Positions 12,816 through 25,857 of a stretch of DNA of 64,000 nt are shown in pieces. The stretch is from Timema cristinae. Its lineage: Eukaryota; Arthropoda; Insecta; Phasmatodea; Timematidae. Each line of letters begins with the position of its first letter. Position 1 is the first letter of the stretch. The stretch is taken from the NCBI GenBank assembly GCA_039000515.1, contig JBCFYV010000012.1, positions 13,600,200-13,664,199 of the forward strand, written 5' to 3'. Below the pieces are notes generated by a model. It was not told the origin of the DNA and did no database searches. It saw nothing but the letters and a program-made list of their open reading frames with translations. Made by a program: the position numbers and the translations under genes.

Positions 12816-13529
12816 ATATAGGAAACTTTGTTCAGCCAATGTTAAATGAATGTCCCTACCAAATTTAATTACATAATTGGTGCACGCATTTCACAGCTAT
12901 CGAGTAGCAAATATCTCGATTGACAGGCTAAATGCCAAATGGTCAATTTAAAACAGCTTTAATTAATCAATAATATTAAACAACGCTAGGTTTGGGTGTT
13001 AAGTGTGTTATAAAAATTTAGGTAAATTATTACGTTATTTTTAAAACAGACGTACGTTAATAACAAGAGCCCATTTTTTTAAAAAATATTTGCTCCAAAT
13101 TTTTTTTCTCTAATCTAATAAGATTATCAAAAATAATAATTTATATAAACAAGTAGGGATCCTAAAATCTGCTACAAAAACATATTATGGATGAGGTGTA
13201 ATCCGATTAAATAGGTACATTAATAAGTAAGCATTCCATTATCATAGACATGTAGGGATAGTTTTAGTATTAATGCAATAATCTGAAAATCTAACTATAG
13301 TTAGTATTAACTATCCTCAAAGTTATTTTTATTTATATTAAATCATGTTTAGTATAACATATTATTTAGAGGCTCTAAAGCAATTGTGTAAAAATAAACA
13401 AAGCAAAACAGTAATAAGTACGGTTTGTATTAAAAATTGTATCCATGGCTACTCTGAATTTATTCACAGAATTTTTCAGGCCACAATACAGATGTAGTGT
13501 TTTAATTGATACCCCCCGCACTGTTTAAA
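12816..13529. other. AT-rich unique DNA, no gene seen
   Basis: No recognisable gene, RNA or transposon. Confidence 0.55.
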
Positions 13530-13645
13530 TTAGGCTAGTGACGGGCTGGATCTTCAGTGATGGGGAGGTTAAGATTCGAATTTAGCCTGGATCAGCGGAA
13601 TATAATTCTCTACGTTTCACATATTTTGTTTAAAACGTAAGTCTC
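13530..13645 (+). mobile_element. Possible SINE-B head fragment
   Basis: GATGGGGAGGTTAAGATTCG followed by AATTTAGCC resembles the B-box section of SINE-B. GGCTAGTGACGGGC just before it could be the worn end of the head. The tail is not recognisable, so the assignment is weak. Confidence 0.35.
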
Positions 13646-13961
13646 ACAGTGAGGATTAAATCTTAAGAAAAAACTAAAGTTGTACTCACTCAGTTTACCA
13701 AAATACGAATGCCAAGTTTCAATTTTCAAAGTTTTTTAGCCTTGGAGCTCTCGCGTTTATACACAAACACAAATATACACATTAAGTTTTATTAAAATGA
13801 TTATAAAACATACAAAAAATCTGATCTGGGATTAAATCATTTCAAACATAGAATGCGTTAAATGGCACTTCGATACCTTTTCCTCTTTCATCAAATATCC
13901 CGTTTATTCGGACGTAAGAGTCTTAAAACCCTCAATATTAACTAGTAAACCAATAAATAGA

Positions 13962-13995
<34 letters not shown>

Positions 13996-15799
13996 TTACT
14001 TTCCCCTAGTGCTTAATGCTAGTTCCGAGGATCATTTGAGGGGCGTGGGGGAAAAGGAGTTGTTCCTGTCCAAACCCACTAATACTGGTTACACTTTATT
14101 GCTTGTGTTGCGGCTGGGACCAATGTTGGCGTAAAAACGTGGTAGAAAAAGAGGTGAGGACGGCGGGGTTAGAGTTATACAAAAGGTTTGAAAATGTATA
14201 GCAGGGTTGCAGCAACAGAGTAGCTAAATTCCCGCGTCTGAAAATAAAATAAACAATCGCAGGCTGTTTATAATAATGAAAGAATCAAATGTGTGACATG
14301 AGATATGCGGTAATTTTAAATGAAAGTTCCATTATCAAAAATATTAAAGTAAATAAAGTTCATGGATATAACCTTTTGTTTATGTACTGGCTTATTAAGT
14401 TATTAATGATTCTGATGTACCGAGTGAGACATCTAATTTAATTCGAGACACTGGAATATCCAGAAAACAAAACTTTTTATAATTTTTTTAAAAAGGTTTT
14501 TTGTTTTTGAGGAAGAAATATAACACCCTAAGTTGTTTTTAGTTTTGTGGATTTTATCAAGGTTACTTCAAGATCAACTTTAATTTTTAAATTAAAACTT
14601 ATGATGTTAGCCCCATTTCAATATATACAAAAATACAAAAACCTTTTTGCCTAAAACTTTGTGTATTTGACACATTTTTGAATTGTAATTTTATAACCAT
14701 TATTATTCTAGAAATTTGTATAACATTATGTTAGTCTTTGTTACGTTGAATAGAATTTCCCGTATAAAATTTATTTGAAATTATTGAAAATTATAACTAT
14801 TAATACCAATACACTTTTTATATAATAACAATTCTTGAATACAATTTTTTTATAGAAATATACTAACTAAAATACGTTCAAATATTGATGTGAAATAAAA
14901 ATATGTTTAAAAGGATCGATTTATTAAGTAGCATAAAATTATGTTACAAAAATTATAAGTTTTCATTTAAAAAACAAAGTTGACTTTGTAATAACATTAA
15001 AGTCGTCCACCAAACAAAAAATAGTTAGTGAGGTTTACTTTCCCCTTAATAACAAACACACTCGAAACAATATTCTTTTTCAAAAATTCCTTTTTTGAGG
15101 GTAATATTCTGGTGTCTTAACTTTAATACCTCATTCTGTGTAGTCAGGCATTAAAATACAATAATATAGATTTCCATATAATTGTAAAAAGTAACTAGAA
15201 CCTTCAAATGGCATTTGATGGTTATTCAATTATGTTTGTTAATATACAATATTGTAATTTGTTTTATCTGAATATTAGCTTGAATTCTTGTTGAAATTGT
15301 TTTTGTTTCACTTTTTAACCAAAATTGGATCCAGGCAACCTAATTTGACGAGGTTATAAATAAGCTGTGTTTATCGATACAGTGACTGTCACTGAATTTG
15401 AATAAAAGATAATATACAATTAATTTAAAAATATTATTTATACTATTAATGACACTATATACGCATATAAATACATATACCTATGTTAATATATATGTAT
15501 ATAAATACTCATTCTAATATATAATTGTATAAATACATACACATATATCTATATAGCAATCAGTTCTAAGTCTAGGACTATCCACAAAGGACCTGGACGT
15601 AAGGACATTGTGATATGTAAATGCCATTTTTCTCTTTCTTTCTTATTTACGCGATTGTGTGAAATTTATATCAAACACCAACATTTTAGGGGCTGCAAAG
15701 TTAAATATAGATTATATCTGACATAAAAAAATTATGTTAAATACCATTTCCTAGTATAATTAATCGTTAGAAAGGAATTATAAAAATATCATAAATGTA
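13646..15799. other. AT-rich DNA with an ATT microsatellite and a GC-richer patch
   Basis: An ATT repeat at about 13963-13995 is followed directly by about 250 bp of GC-richer sequence (13996-14240). This could be the remains of a further ATT-tailed element, but I did not find a second copy. The rest is AT-rich without recognisable genes. Confidence 0.45.
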
Positions 15800-16383
15800 A
15801 TCCTCTTCTAAAAGAGCCGTGGGATGTTGCTTTATAATATTCCAAACAGCACTGTGTAAATGAATGTATCTAGCTTAGCAGAGGAGCTTTGCACATTAAA
15901 ATATTCTCTTTATCTTCTAGTGACGCCGTGATATACGAGTCCATATTATAATACCACTAACACTTCTGTGTGGAGGATTGCATAAAGATGTGTCTAAGGG
16001 CGTGGAAACAAGGTTCAGTCAGTTTCTCATTCAACACCGCCGCTAACAGCAAACAATCAGTTATTATTATTGTGTGGAAGTTTGCATGGAACAGTGCTCA
16101 AGCACTATGAATCAATAGGTTGTAGTCTCATTTATTAACCCTTTTAAATAAAACTTACTATTAAAATACCTTTATATAGGTTTGCATTGTAATAATGTAG
16201 TATGCTACGATTTATAAAAGATTTAGTTTCTCCGGCATTAAACGCCGTGAGCTATAATGCAATACAATATTATTAACACTGCTGTGTAGTGGGTTGCATT
16301 CATCAATTTTATGTACAAGAGCTTTAATTTAAATAACAGTTTGGTATCATTTTAATTAACATTACTGCATATAGGTCTGCATA
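15800..16383. repeat. Decayed tandem repeat with units of about 85-112 bp
   Basis: Five successive units end in a TTGCAT-like word at about 15982, 16086, 16186, 16299 and 16382. Before this word, the units share TAACACTTCTGTGTGGAGGA, TTATTGTGTGGAAG, TTAACACTGCTGTGTAGTGG or a worn relative. Further upstream several share ACGCCGTGA or ACACCGCCGCTAACAGC. Spacing is 104, 100, 113 and 83 bp. The copies are far too diverged for a young satellite. There is no open frame. Confidence 0.6.
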
Positions 16384-16952
16384 AAACAACAAATAATACA
16401 TCTCAACAGTAGTATTCATCAGGTACTAACATTGATATAAAGGGACATAATATTTTTTTATTTTAATTATTTACAACCAACAATATTAAAGGGTAGTTCA
16501 AATAACAGATAGTTGTCTCTACTATTTTGGAAACAGACTATCATTTATTAAACAAAAATGAGTTGAATAATATAGTTTGACTGTAAAAATATCTATATTT
16601 CATAATTTTGTTTTTCTAGATTTGTTTCCTGGTTGACTTTCATCCACTGCAATTGGATTAGTGACGATTTTTCTGGATTGTAGGGTATCTATCTTGCAGA
16701 GAGCCAATGTGATGTTATTAACTACCTACATAAAAGTTAGTATAATATTTATATTAATACATTCCTTATCAGTGAGCATGCCTACCAAGCGTCAATATAG
16801 GACAGTGTGGTTTTCTGGTGACGTGGAGATCATACTTATAATCCTGGATGGGTTAACTGCGTGTATTTTTAAATAAATATACTCCCACGTGCCTTACAGA
16901 AAAACCCAGATATATTTCCTTTTAACTATATATCCCTTATCACCCACGTCAC
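16384..16952. other. AT-rich unique DNA, no gene seen
   Basis: A 71-codon open frame (16661-16876, plus) has no recognisable family and is probably chance. Confidence 0.5.
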
Positions 16953-17158
16953 TGCCATGGTAGAATGGATTAACAGGGACTGGAATATAAGGTCTAAATT
17001 ATCGGTTGGGTTAACGGGGTTGGTTATCCTAAATTAGTTACCACTCTCCCCCACGAGAAGGAGGGTACATTTAGTATGGATTCTACTTTCCTTATATATA
17101 TTCCATTAGTCTAGCTAAATGCAGATATCCCCGATTAGATGTAAGACGTGGTGCATGA
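16953..17158 (+). mobile_element. SINE-B copy, diverged
   Basis: A worn head is followed by a GGTTGGGTTAACGGGGTTGG region, then ACCACTCTCCCCCACGAGAA, GGAGGGTACATTTAGTATGG and ATTCTACTTTCC. The tail reads CCCCGATTAGATGTAAGACG followed by TGGTGCA. Order and spacing fit SINE-B. Confidence 0.65.
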
Positions 17159-17217
17159 GACTATACATTTTCAATACAATATTTGACTACTCTCAATAAC
17201 ATTTATTTTAATATTTT

Positions 17218-17279
17218 TTGATTGACACAATTCTCACCAACAAAATATATATATTGTTGGCGAGAAGTGTTTCAATAAA
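17218..17279. repeat. 62-bp imperfect palindrome (hairpin)
   Basis: The arms 17218-17243 and 17254-17279 are 26 bp each around a 10-bp A/T loop. The inner 13 bp (TTCTCACCAACAA against TTGTTGGCGAGAA) pair with a single G-T-type mismatch, and the outer part pairs less well. Near neighbours are SINE-B copies on both sides. Confidence 0.7.
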
Positions 17280-17369
17280 ATATAATATATATAAAATATA
17301 TATATATATATATAACCTCGTCTCACTACTTCTTCAAGTTATACAGTTGCGTATTTATTTTAAATAAGT

Positions 17370-17556
17370 AAGAACAAGGAAGGAATCATTTTGAAGTATT
17401 TCCCACACTTGCATGGAGGGAAAATGGAAAATCGTTAAAGGGAAAACACATCCTCAGTAAACCTGACCAGGATTTGAACTCAACTCTCCCCGTCATAAGC
17501 ATGCCAGTCTAACACGAGAAAGATGTCTCAGACCACTCGGCAACTGAACTGGGTTT
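17370..17556 (-). mobile_element. SINE-B copy, 3' part worn
   Basis: Reading the minus strand, AGTTGCCGAGTGGTCTGAGA is a good tRNA-Leu/Ser-like A-box section. CTAGACTGGCATGC-like sequence, GGGGAGAGTTGAGTTCAAAT (B box) and TCCTGGTCAGGTTTACTGAG follow, and then the body with TTTTCCATTTTCCCTCCATG and CAAGTGTGGG. The tail is not clear. Confidence 0.75.
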
Positions 17557-19564
17557 ATTCATTGTTGTTCCACAATTATTTTTAATAATGAATGAAACAC
17601 ACAACAAGATTTATGTTAATTACAAAATATATTCCAATGAAAACAACATGACAGTGTTATTTTTACCACCCTCTTATGGATGTGGTTCTCTAAAGCAACC
17701 AAATGACTTTTATTAAAACAAAGTGTTACAATCATATTTTTGACATCCTTAATCTCTTTGTATCACCCTTTTTTTGTTTTATTTTAATTTGCATACTTTA
17801 CTTGATAAAGTATTGTCTAGAGAGGGTAATTGTTGAAGGCTACCATTTATTCAAGCGTTCATAAGGCTATCAAACGGTTCAACATTCGTGTAATTTCACC
17901 TCGAGCGCGTACCCCGCTTCGCTAGGTTTTAACATTGAAAGGACCACGATATGGAAGCACCGCCACTTCCCTGCATTATACCTTGACCATACAAATTGAC
18001 CCCTATGGACCCCACCCCCACCTTTTATGTAAGGCCGTTTGATCGATGTCAGAGATTGTGCGTCGAAACAAACCATTCACAGAGAAGACTGGGGGGAGGG
18101 GGTATCAGTGATTTAGGTGGCGTTGTTATGGACGTTTAAACAACACCAAGCTAACGACTCGTCCTAACAATGAACTCCATGTTCCCTTGTTTGTTGTTGT
18201 ACGATTTATTTATGTCACCATCAGATATTGTGAACAACCACGTATTGTAATGTTTTATTGTAGTCGCAGGTCTATGGAAAATGTATGAGCAAAGGTGAAT
18301 TGACGTGTAGAGGCTTTGTTGGAAAATTATAATTTTTTTCAGCTTAAATTAACTCGCTTGATGATACATATATTCAACCCATAGTTGATTTTTCTTTAAA
18401 AGTCAAGAGATTTGTTTCTGAAAACACGAACCTTTTTTTACTATATTAGTAAACTTTGGACTAGAATTAACTTATTTATTCCCATTTATATTAAATATAT
18501 ATTCTCGTTATTATATCTCTATATAAAAACAATAAAAATATTCATCTATAAAATATGTTCAATTAATCATACAAGTGTGTTTAAAATGATATTGGCAAGC
18601 TAGATGTGTTGAATGAAAAATTATGTCATTAATTATTAATAACATTTCCAAACAAAATGAGATTTTTATAAGCATTGAGGCATTGATTTGATCATATTTT
18701 TACCACTCGTGTAAAATTGATTTAGAATGACTTTTATTATCCTGTTATCTTTTTTACAATTATGAATGCTTCATAATTAATTTATATGTATTTATATGTA
18801 TATGAATTAAACATTAATTTGTAAATAAATGTGGATATTTAAAGAAGTCATCTTTATTTATATTATATGTGTATTTAGTTTTTAAGTTATTTTTAACATC
18901 TAGGTAGTAAAAATGTTTGCTCTAGTGTATTGCTTCAGATTGTATACGATGGCATCCAATTACCATAAAAGAGATTATTTTTATTAGCCTTATTTATTTC
19001 CCTTTTTTCTCTTCTTAAACTTAAAAGTGTTTGACTTAAAAACTTTTCTGGACTTAATAAGTGCAGCACACGTATTGTCGTCCTTGTTTTTTTATTAGTT
19101 TTTTTCTTATTTCAACGCAAGTTATAAAAGGGGAGAAAGGGGAGTTTAAACACTATAATACATCTTGCCGTATGTAGATAAAAGAAAAGTGCCTAGTTTG
19201 TACCTTGTGGCGGGTTATCCCCAGGGCGGAATTTGAGCAAGACTCGATGACGTTTTTCCACCTGATCCCAAGACTAACCCTCCCTATTCCTCCTCCTTTA
19301 TATTGACTTTGGGGACAGATAACTTTTAAAGAATGGTGACTTTTTGTTATATATATCTCTCCCTTTTCTAAACCTCTTGTACTTAATTTGTTTTCTTTTT
19401 TTTACTCATTCTATTTTATCCCCCCCCCCCCTTTCTTTTTTCTAAATTTTCTGCTCTACTGGAAATAATAATCTTTCTCCATCTATATGATAAAAGGATG
19501 ATTATATTTAGGCTTACAGTACAGTGACTATTTGAAAAATTCCAATTAGCACATGCATTTCTAG
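17557..19564. other. AT-rich DNA with one GC-richer island
   Basis: 17890-18200 is clearly richer in G and C than its surroundings (GAGCGCGTACCCCGCTTCGC, then CCCCACCCCCACC and GGGGGGAGGGGG). It could be regulatory, but no gene was recognised. A run of 12 C lies at about 19421-19432. The remainder is featureless AT-rich sequence. Confidence 0.45.
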
Positions 19565-19705
19565 CTTCAATGGTTGAACGGTCTAAGGCATCATTTTCGT
19601 GTTGGGCTCACCGGCTGAAGATGGAGAGATTGGAGTTTAAATCAAGATTGTGTCCACTGAAGGTGGTGTTTCCTAAATGGTTTCTCACTTTACATCTAAA
19701 CAAAA
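19565..19705 (+). mobile_element. SINE-B fragment, 5' half
   Basis: The head CAATGGTTGAACGGTCTAAG is a good tRNA-Leu/Ser A-box section. A worn B box (GGAGTTTAAATCAAGA), a diverged linker and CCTAAATGGTTTCTCACTTT from the body follow. The tail is missing; the nested inverted repeat begins just beyond. Confidence 0.65.
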
Positions 19706-19727
19706 CCTTGGTACAGTAGCTACATGA

Positions 19728-19932
19728 CTTCTTTGGTGCTGACTGACAGCTCACAGCTGACCTGATGGCTTTGAAAAGTTACCAGACCAAATTATGTATC
19801 TCTACGCCGAGCCACATGATCTGCAAAAACATGTGTTTAGCAACTGTCACTTCTGACAGTCAAGATTTAAGTATATACCTAAATGTTGACTGTCAGAAGT
19901 CAGCTGTGAGCTGTCAGTCAGCACCAAAGAAG
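19728..19932. repeat. Nested inverted repeat (foldback structure, 205 bp)
   Basis: The outer arms 19728-19761 and 19899-19932 are perfect 34-bp reverse complements; the left arm starts CTTCTTTGGTGCTGACTGAC. An inner near-perfect 52-bp palindrome fills 19849-19900, with perfect 15-bp ends (ACTTCTGACAGTCAA against TTGACTGTCAGAAGT) and only two mismatched pairs within. The right outer arm abuts the inner palindrome, while 87 bp separate it from the left outer arm. An 87-codon open frame through it (19765-20028) is probably incidental. It may be a foldback transposon, a MITE or a double hairpin RNA. Confidence 0.85.
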
Positions 19933-22340
19933 CCGTGGGGATACTGTAGGTTACCTCTAAAATGCTTCCTTTCTCATACCTACCACATTAGAATTATTAT
20001 CACACATGTGCATAACCTAAACATGTAGTAGGATGCAGTTGTGAGAAACATAAATAGATTTTCTAATAATTGCTTATACTGACCATTAATTTTTAAATTC
20101 ATAGGAAAAGATTTTTTCACATATTTTCGATACATGTTATTTAATTTTATCAGAAATATTCTTGCAATATAAGTTTGTAACTAAACTATATACCCTAAAT
20201 TATTTTCAGGTTCGCATTTTGAAATGAAAATTTGTATTCATAAATAAAAAGGTTTTTGCTATCGTTTTTCTTTTCAACTGACAATATAATAGTTGCATAG
20301 GTCTAGTTAAAAATATAATTTAATAGTTGCCGATATGGTATTTATTAAAATTGGTCCTTGCTAAAGGTGTATAGATTTGATATATTGATCAAATAAAAGC
20401 TTGTCCCGGTACACCTGAGATTATATCTATAGCTCACTTCAGGATCGTATGTTTTTAAATGTAGTTTTCTTCCCATAGCACCTCAAATATGTTGGATTAT
20501 TGGGAATCGTTGAATTTCAATCTTCGTAATTATTTTTCATTATTTAAAAAATTGATATTTACCTATTAATATTAAGGTTGCACGAAAAAACAACATAGTA
20601 GAATAAATACGAATTAGAAAACGAAGTAGATTTTTATTTAATTATATTATTAATATATTATGTTATAAATCTACACGTAGCTTACATTTAACTAATAAAT
20701 AAGATAATAAAGAAATGTTCACTAATAAGCATTGAAGGAACGGAAAGGAATCAAAATATTTTTGCGTTATGGGATACAAGGAGGAGAGATAAAAATGGGG
20801 GTGGGTGGGTAGGGGGTGTACACCCCTCGTGGACTGTTTCTATCCAAAGTCTTGCGCTCAGCAATTTAAGGTACGTGGAATCCCGCCCCACTTTTATGAC
20901 CACGCCCATTTTCATCGAGACGACTCATCTGATTGGTTGTTTTCACTTTCCTCTCCCAGCATCTTGACCTGGTTCTATATTCTGCTGAGGTAAAGGGGTA
21001 AGCGGGTAAGGATAAAACGGGGGAGGTGGTTCACAGTGCTAGGTGATGAGGAAGAACAGTGGGTTAGTCGTGTCCCGTCATTACAGCTTGAGCGTTTGGT
21101 AGGAAAGGATCGCCACTTCTCGACTCGCTGTGATTGAAAAAAAAAACACCCGAAAAAAAACACATGCTGAGAGTTTTTATAGAAAACATGTTACATTCCC
21201 CTTTACACCACTTGTCAAAATAGTATCATCATTGTTTGTGTTTTTAGGTAAAAACTACTATAGTAAAGAGTAATTATATATTTTCAAATAAAATGCACTG
21301 AAATTAATATTTGGAGTGGATGAGTCCCGTAGACAAATGTTCAATGATCATTTTTCAACACGAACTAAAAAAGAGTATGTTTAACTTAAATCAAACTTAG
21401 ATCATTTAATTAATAAATACATAGCTTAAAAGTTTACAATCTTAAAAGATAAATTTAATTGTTGACGCCTATACCATAGATTGAGTTTTTTTGATGAAAT
21501 TTCAAGAACGTGCCATATTTAATAGAATTCCAAAAAATAATAATCTTTATTAGGATAATTAACACATTCAGAATTTTGCAAAATTGTTTTTTACGAAAAA
21601 TAAATACATATTCTCTTACATAACTTCTCGTTCAATAATGGGATAAAAATGTTTACACCACTTTTATTTTTATGTGAAGATTTAAATTTGCATTGTTAAT
21701 AAATTAGGGTCAATATTTGTATTCACAATATGTACACAGGATGGATTAAATTGAAATAATCATATAATTAAATAGTCTAAAAATAAAAGTCTATTACCTC
21801 ATTGTGCACAATTTCACATGCATAAGATATTAATGCTAAGCAAACTTCATGTGATAACGCAGTTTATGGTTATTCAGAAACTGGTTTACATTTAGTGAGT
21901 CATTTAAGTGATTATATGCATTTTTTTATATTTATCATTATTTTATTTAATTTTATAGTAAATAAAAAGAAAGTTTACTGAGTAGACATGTCTGCAATGG
22001 AACTATATATTTATATTAGATTCAATTTATAAACAGCTAAAAGTAATTACATTGTCGGTGTTCTACTATCCTTCTTTTCCTTCCACGTATATATAAGTAT
22101 ATATATATAACTATATATATCATTAGTTTTCCTTTCTTTACATGATCTACTATAAACCGCCATTCTCGCAAGACCTGATTACAGATAACGGGGAGATAGT
22201 GATGAGGCTGGTATTTAGTAAATCGTATTATAATCACACTCCACGTAAATTCAAAAACATTTTCTTTACATTATACTTTATTCAACTCTACTGTACTAGT
22301 GCCAATATGTGGATGGCTATAACGGATTATAAGACGCAAT
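19933..22340. other. AT-rich DNA with a GC-richer island at 20790-21150
   Basis: The island carries GGGGGTGGGTGGGTAGGGGG and CCCGCCCCAC, with overlapping short open frames on both strands. None is recognisable. It may be regulatory. The rest is AT-rich and featureless. Confidence 0.45.
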
Positions 22341-22865
22341 AACCAAAAACTAGAATAAATACGAATAAAAATATATATATTTTAATATGGTTATCCATAT
22401 ATAAATATATTATAGAAATGTATTTAATATATGATTATATTGTACACATCTATTTATAGATACATCTATTGATATATATATATAAATATATGATACATAT
22501 GTATTAAATATATTGTACACATGTATTTATAAAAACATGTATTCTAATATATATATATACCATATGTGTTGTAAATCTTAGAAGGCCAGATTATAAATAA
22601 ATATTTATATATAAATATAAATATAATCTACAAATATATTTAATACTTTCATATATTCATATATTAATATATTATATCTATTCAGATATATACGATATAT
22701 ATATATAACATATATGAATAGATTTATTTATAAATACATGTGTACATAATATGAATATATTAATATGTTAAATACATTTGAATAATATATTTATTTATAT
22801 TTTCATATATATATATATATTTATATTTTTTATACAAAAATATATTAACAAATAAATATAAATTT
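22341..22865. repeat. A/T-only low-complexity tract
   Basis: Over 500 bp of mostly TATATATA, AAATATAT and ATATTAAT words with TACACATGTATTTATA-type variants. It is a simple-sequence derivative with no unit length that holds throughout. Confidence 0.8.
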
Positions 22866-24274
22866 TTATTTGTAATCCATCCCTCTAAGGTTTGGCACAC
22901 ATTTGGTTAATTGGGGTAACCGATAAATCACAGGGATTTTTTTTTATCTGGAGGAAAGAGTAAATTCAACACACAAAAATTACTTGAATATTTGTGACTT
23001 CGGAAAATTCAATTTTAATATTTATATAAAATGGCTTTTGATTGAATGTAAAGTAAACTTACTTAATAATTACGGAGATTCGCCAACTTATTTGATCTCA
23101 ACATTGTTTTGTCATCTCTTCTTGTAACAATCGGTTGAGTGATGACTATATTTTGTTTTATTCCGTCAAGACCAAATTTTACATTCACTTTGACTCATCA
23201 CTAATCACATTTAAGAATAATGGAAAATAATATTTCTATGTTACTTTCTCACGTGTATGAAAAACTGAAAACTCCTCTCGGGAATATCTTGAACATTCAG
23301 GGAATTTGGTCTCATGAAAAAAATTGCAACCCTTTCTCGGATTTTTAGTAAATAGACTAAAGTTTGCGTAAAAAACATACTATATTTCGTACTGGTGTAT
23401 CTCTTGAAAATCCTAGCACGGCACACGTTTGAGAAAGTTGGCGTAGCCAAAGTGGTTGGGAAACAAGAGCCGATTTAATCAACTAAACAGATACAAGCTA
23501 TATGTTTCTTGTGAATGGAATTGTGGTGAGGGAAGCCGCTACATGGGGGTTTAACCACGCTGGTTGTCGTAGCTTCTTTTAGCGTCACATTTGAATCCGG
23601 CTAGCCCTTTTCTTTCAGTAACATTATTTTTTCACAAATCTTTTTCTCTTCTTTTTCCAATTCATTCATTTTGTTGTGTTTTTTCTATATCTTTTAGTTA
23701 AGTCTATTCCTGTTAGGTATTTTTCATGTAACATTAAATTTTCCTTATTTAATAGATTCAAGGATTCAAGATTAGTGGTATTATTTTTAAACTATTAAAT
23801 TTATCCAAAAAGTTAATCCTGGCAGACTTTAAGCAAAACTTATATTAATTCTGTTGTTGCTGGTCCCAAAAGTATAAATATTATTATTCACATTTATAAT
23901 TAACAAGGTCAATTAAACCATAAAATTATGACATTCATTATCTATGCATTTTGAAAGTAAATATATTCCTCTCTAATACTAATTGTGGAATTTCAACTAT
24001 AAAGTTTTAATATACTTTATTTTTTAATGTTAGCCAAGAATGGGCCTTGATTATTTTTACTTCAAAAAACACTAAAGGATGTATTTTTTGGGATTAAAAC
24101 AATAACATTAATATATATTCAACCTAGATTTTGGTTTTACACTTTACTTTCCTATAAGCTTAACATTACAATTATTGAGAGTTATAATTGCAAAATAAAG
24201 GCATGATGAGTCAAAGGCCCTTCTTTTATGATCAGTTATATATTATAAAGTTTTTATCACCGAATCCTACCACT
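22866..24274. other. AT-rich unique DNA, no gene seen
   Basis: 23470-23600 is slightly GC-richer and contains TTTGAATCCGGCTAG, which is like a Pol III B box. I could not define an element around it. Confidence 0.45.
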
Positions 24275-24500
24275 CACTTAGGCTATACGGTTATGTACTA
24301 ACTATGCAAATGGTTTTAGGGATGAGGAAGGCTTTATCTAGAAGGATGAGTCCCCAATTTTGTGTAGAGCAACAGCAAAAACAGCTTGTAAAAAAAACAG
24401 TCTTTGTAAATCCAACCGATTTTTGAACCTCGATCTACCCACCATCAGCAGTCTAGTCTAATGTGAGGACCACTCACAACTTAGATCCTGCGGCCATCAA
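24275..24500 (-). mobile_element. SINE-B copy, diverged
   Basis: Minus-strand order: TGGCCGCAGGATCTAAGTTG head, GACTAGACTGCTGATGGTGG, GTAGATCGAGGTTCAAAAAT (B box), then a body interrupted by an A-rich stretch, CTAGATAAAGCCTTCCTCAT and CCCTAAAACC. The tail ends in a worn ATAACCG sequence. Confidence 0.75.
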
Positions 24501-25857
24501 ATTGGTTGTATTATTTTTAAATGAAAGCTTAAAAATAATTTCTTGAAATTTTTCATTTCGATATTTTTTCAGTTAAAATTTGTTAATCAAGTAATAATTA
24601 GATTTTTTCAAAACACATTAAAACTGTGTAATACACAGGGAAAGCACACGGTGCTTCGTAGGGAAACTAATAAAAAATACTACTTCAATTAGTAGAACGT
24701 TACGTATATTAAAAGTTTCTTAAGGTCTGAGCACGCTGACCCAAAATGTATAAGCACCCCACTCTCCTGGAACATTAGGCTGATTAACGTCAAATGTCAT
24801 GGTCGAATCATTCTATTTTAATATATGTTAAATTAATTAAAATTAATCAGTTTTAGAAATAGTTAAACTCCAGTCATTTGTATTTTAATCCAAGTTGTCT
24901 GGATGAATGGTAACTTATTCTGGACAACAAAGGAAATATATAGTAAGATAATGGAATCAATTCTAAAACTATTTGTGATCCAATTTTGTATATTCTGTAG
25001 CTATTTTTGATTGATTTTCTTTGGGGATAATAATTATTAAATACGTTTGATTAGTTTAGCTTAATAAACTAAATTGAAGGCCAAGTGCAACTAAATATTC
25101 AGTTAGGGTCCATAATGGCTAACATAATGACTGGCCAATTTTAAGCAAGGTGTTATTGCTTACCACGTCAGAAAGTGGATTTGAACGATAATTAGATCAA
25201 ACACACGGAATTGAGTTTATAATGTTCATACAAATCCACAAATAAATTCCCAAACAAAACTAATTGTGTAAGTAAGAGATGAGAGATTTATAAAACTAGC
25301 AACTAAAGTTTTCGGGAAAACTATCATGTACTCTAAATTTTTGGTCTATTTATTTTCAATATATGATGATTAGATTATTTTTAATAGAAATTTATCGAAC
25401 CACAGTTTTTTTCTTGAGGTATACTTTCCTTGAAGTATTTATTAAATTTATGTGATGACGATTTAAAATTATAAATTACAATTTCGTACATTAGTAACAT
25501 TTGGGAAAATTTACAATACTTAGCATCTAAGCATCTAAGCATCTACTTTATCATGTATAAGGAGTAATATGATGAAAAAAAAATTTGGAATAATTTTTAA
25601 TGATATTTATTAAGGCAAAAAATTATTTAAAATTATAACCAAAGGCTAGACGCATTATAGGCCTACGTTATAAAATACATTCTTACCCTTGATTCTGTAA
25701 CAATTTAAACAAATTATCTTATTAAAAACGCTATGCAATATCAAATAATATGCACTGTTTCTAGATATAATATCTTTCAGTAATATTAATAAAATAATAT
25801 AATATTATATTATATTGTCTGTGATATGATATGCAAGATTTAGATTATAGTATGTAA
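24501..25857. other. AT-rich unique DNA, no gene seen
   Basis: No gene or transposon recognised. A short triplicated word (GCATCTAA) sits near 25522-25545. Confidence 0.5.
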
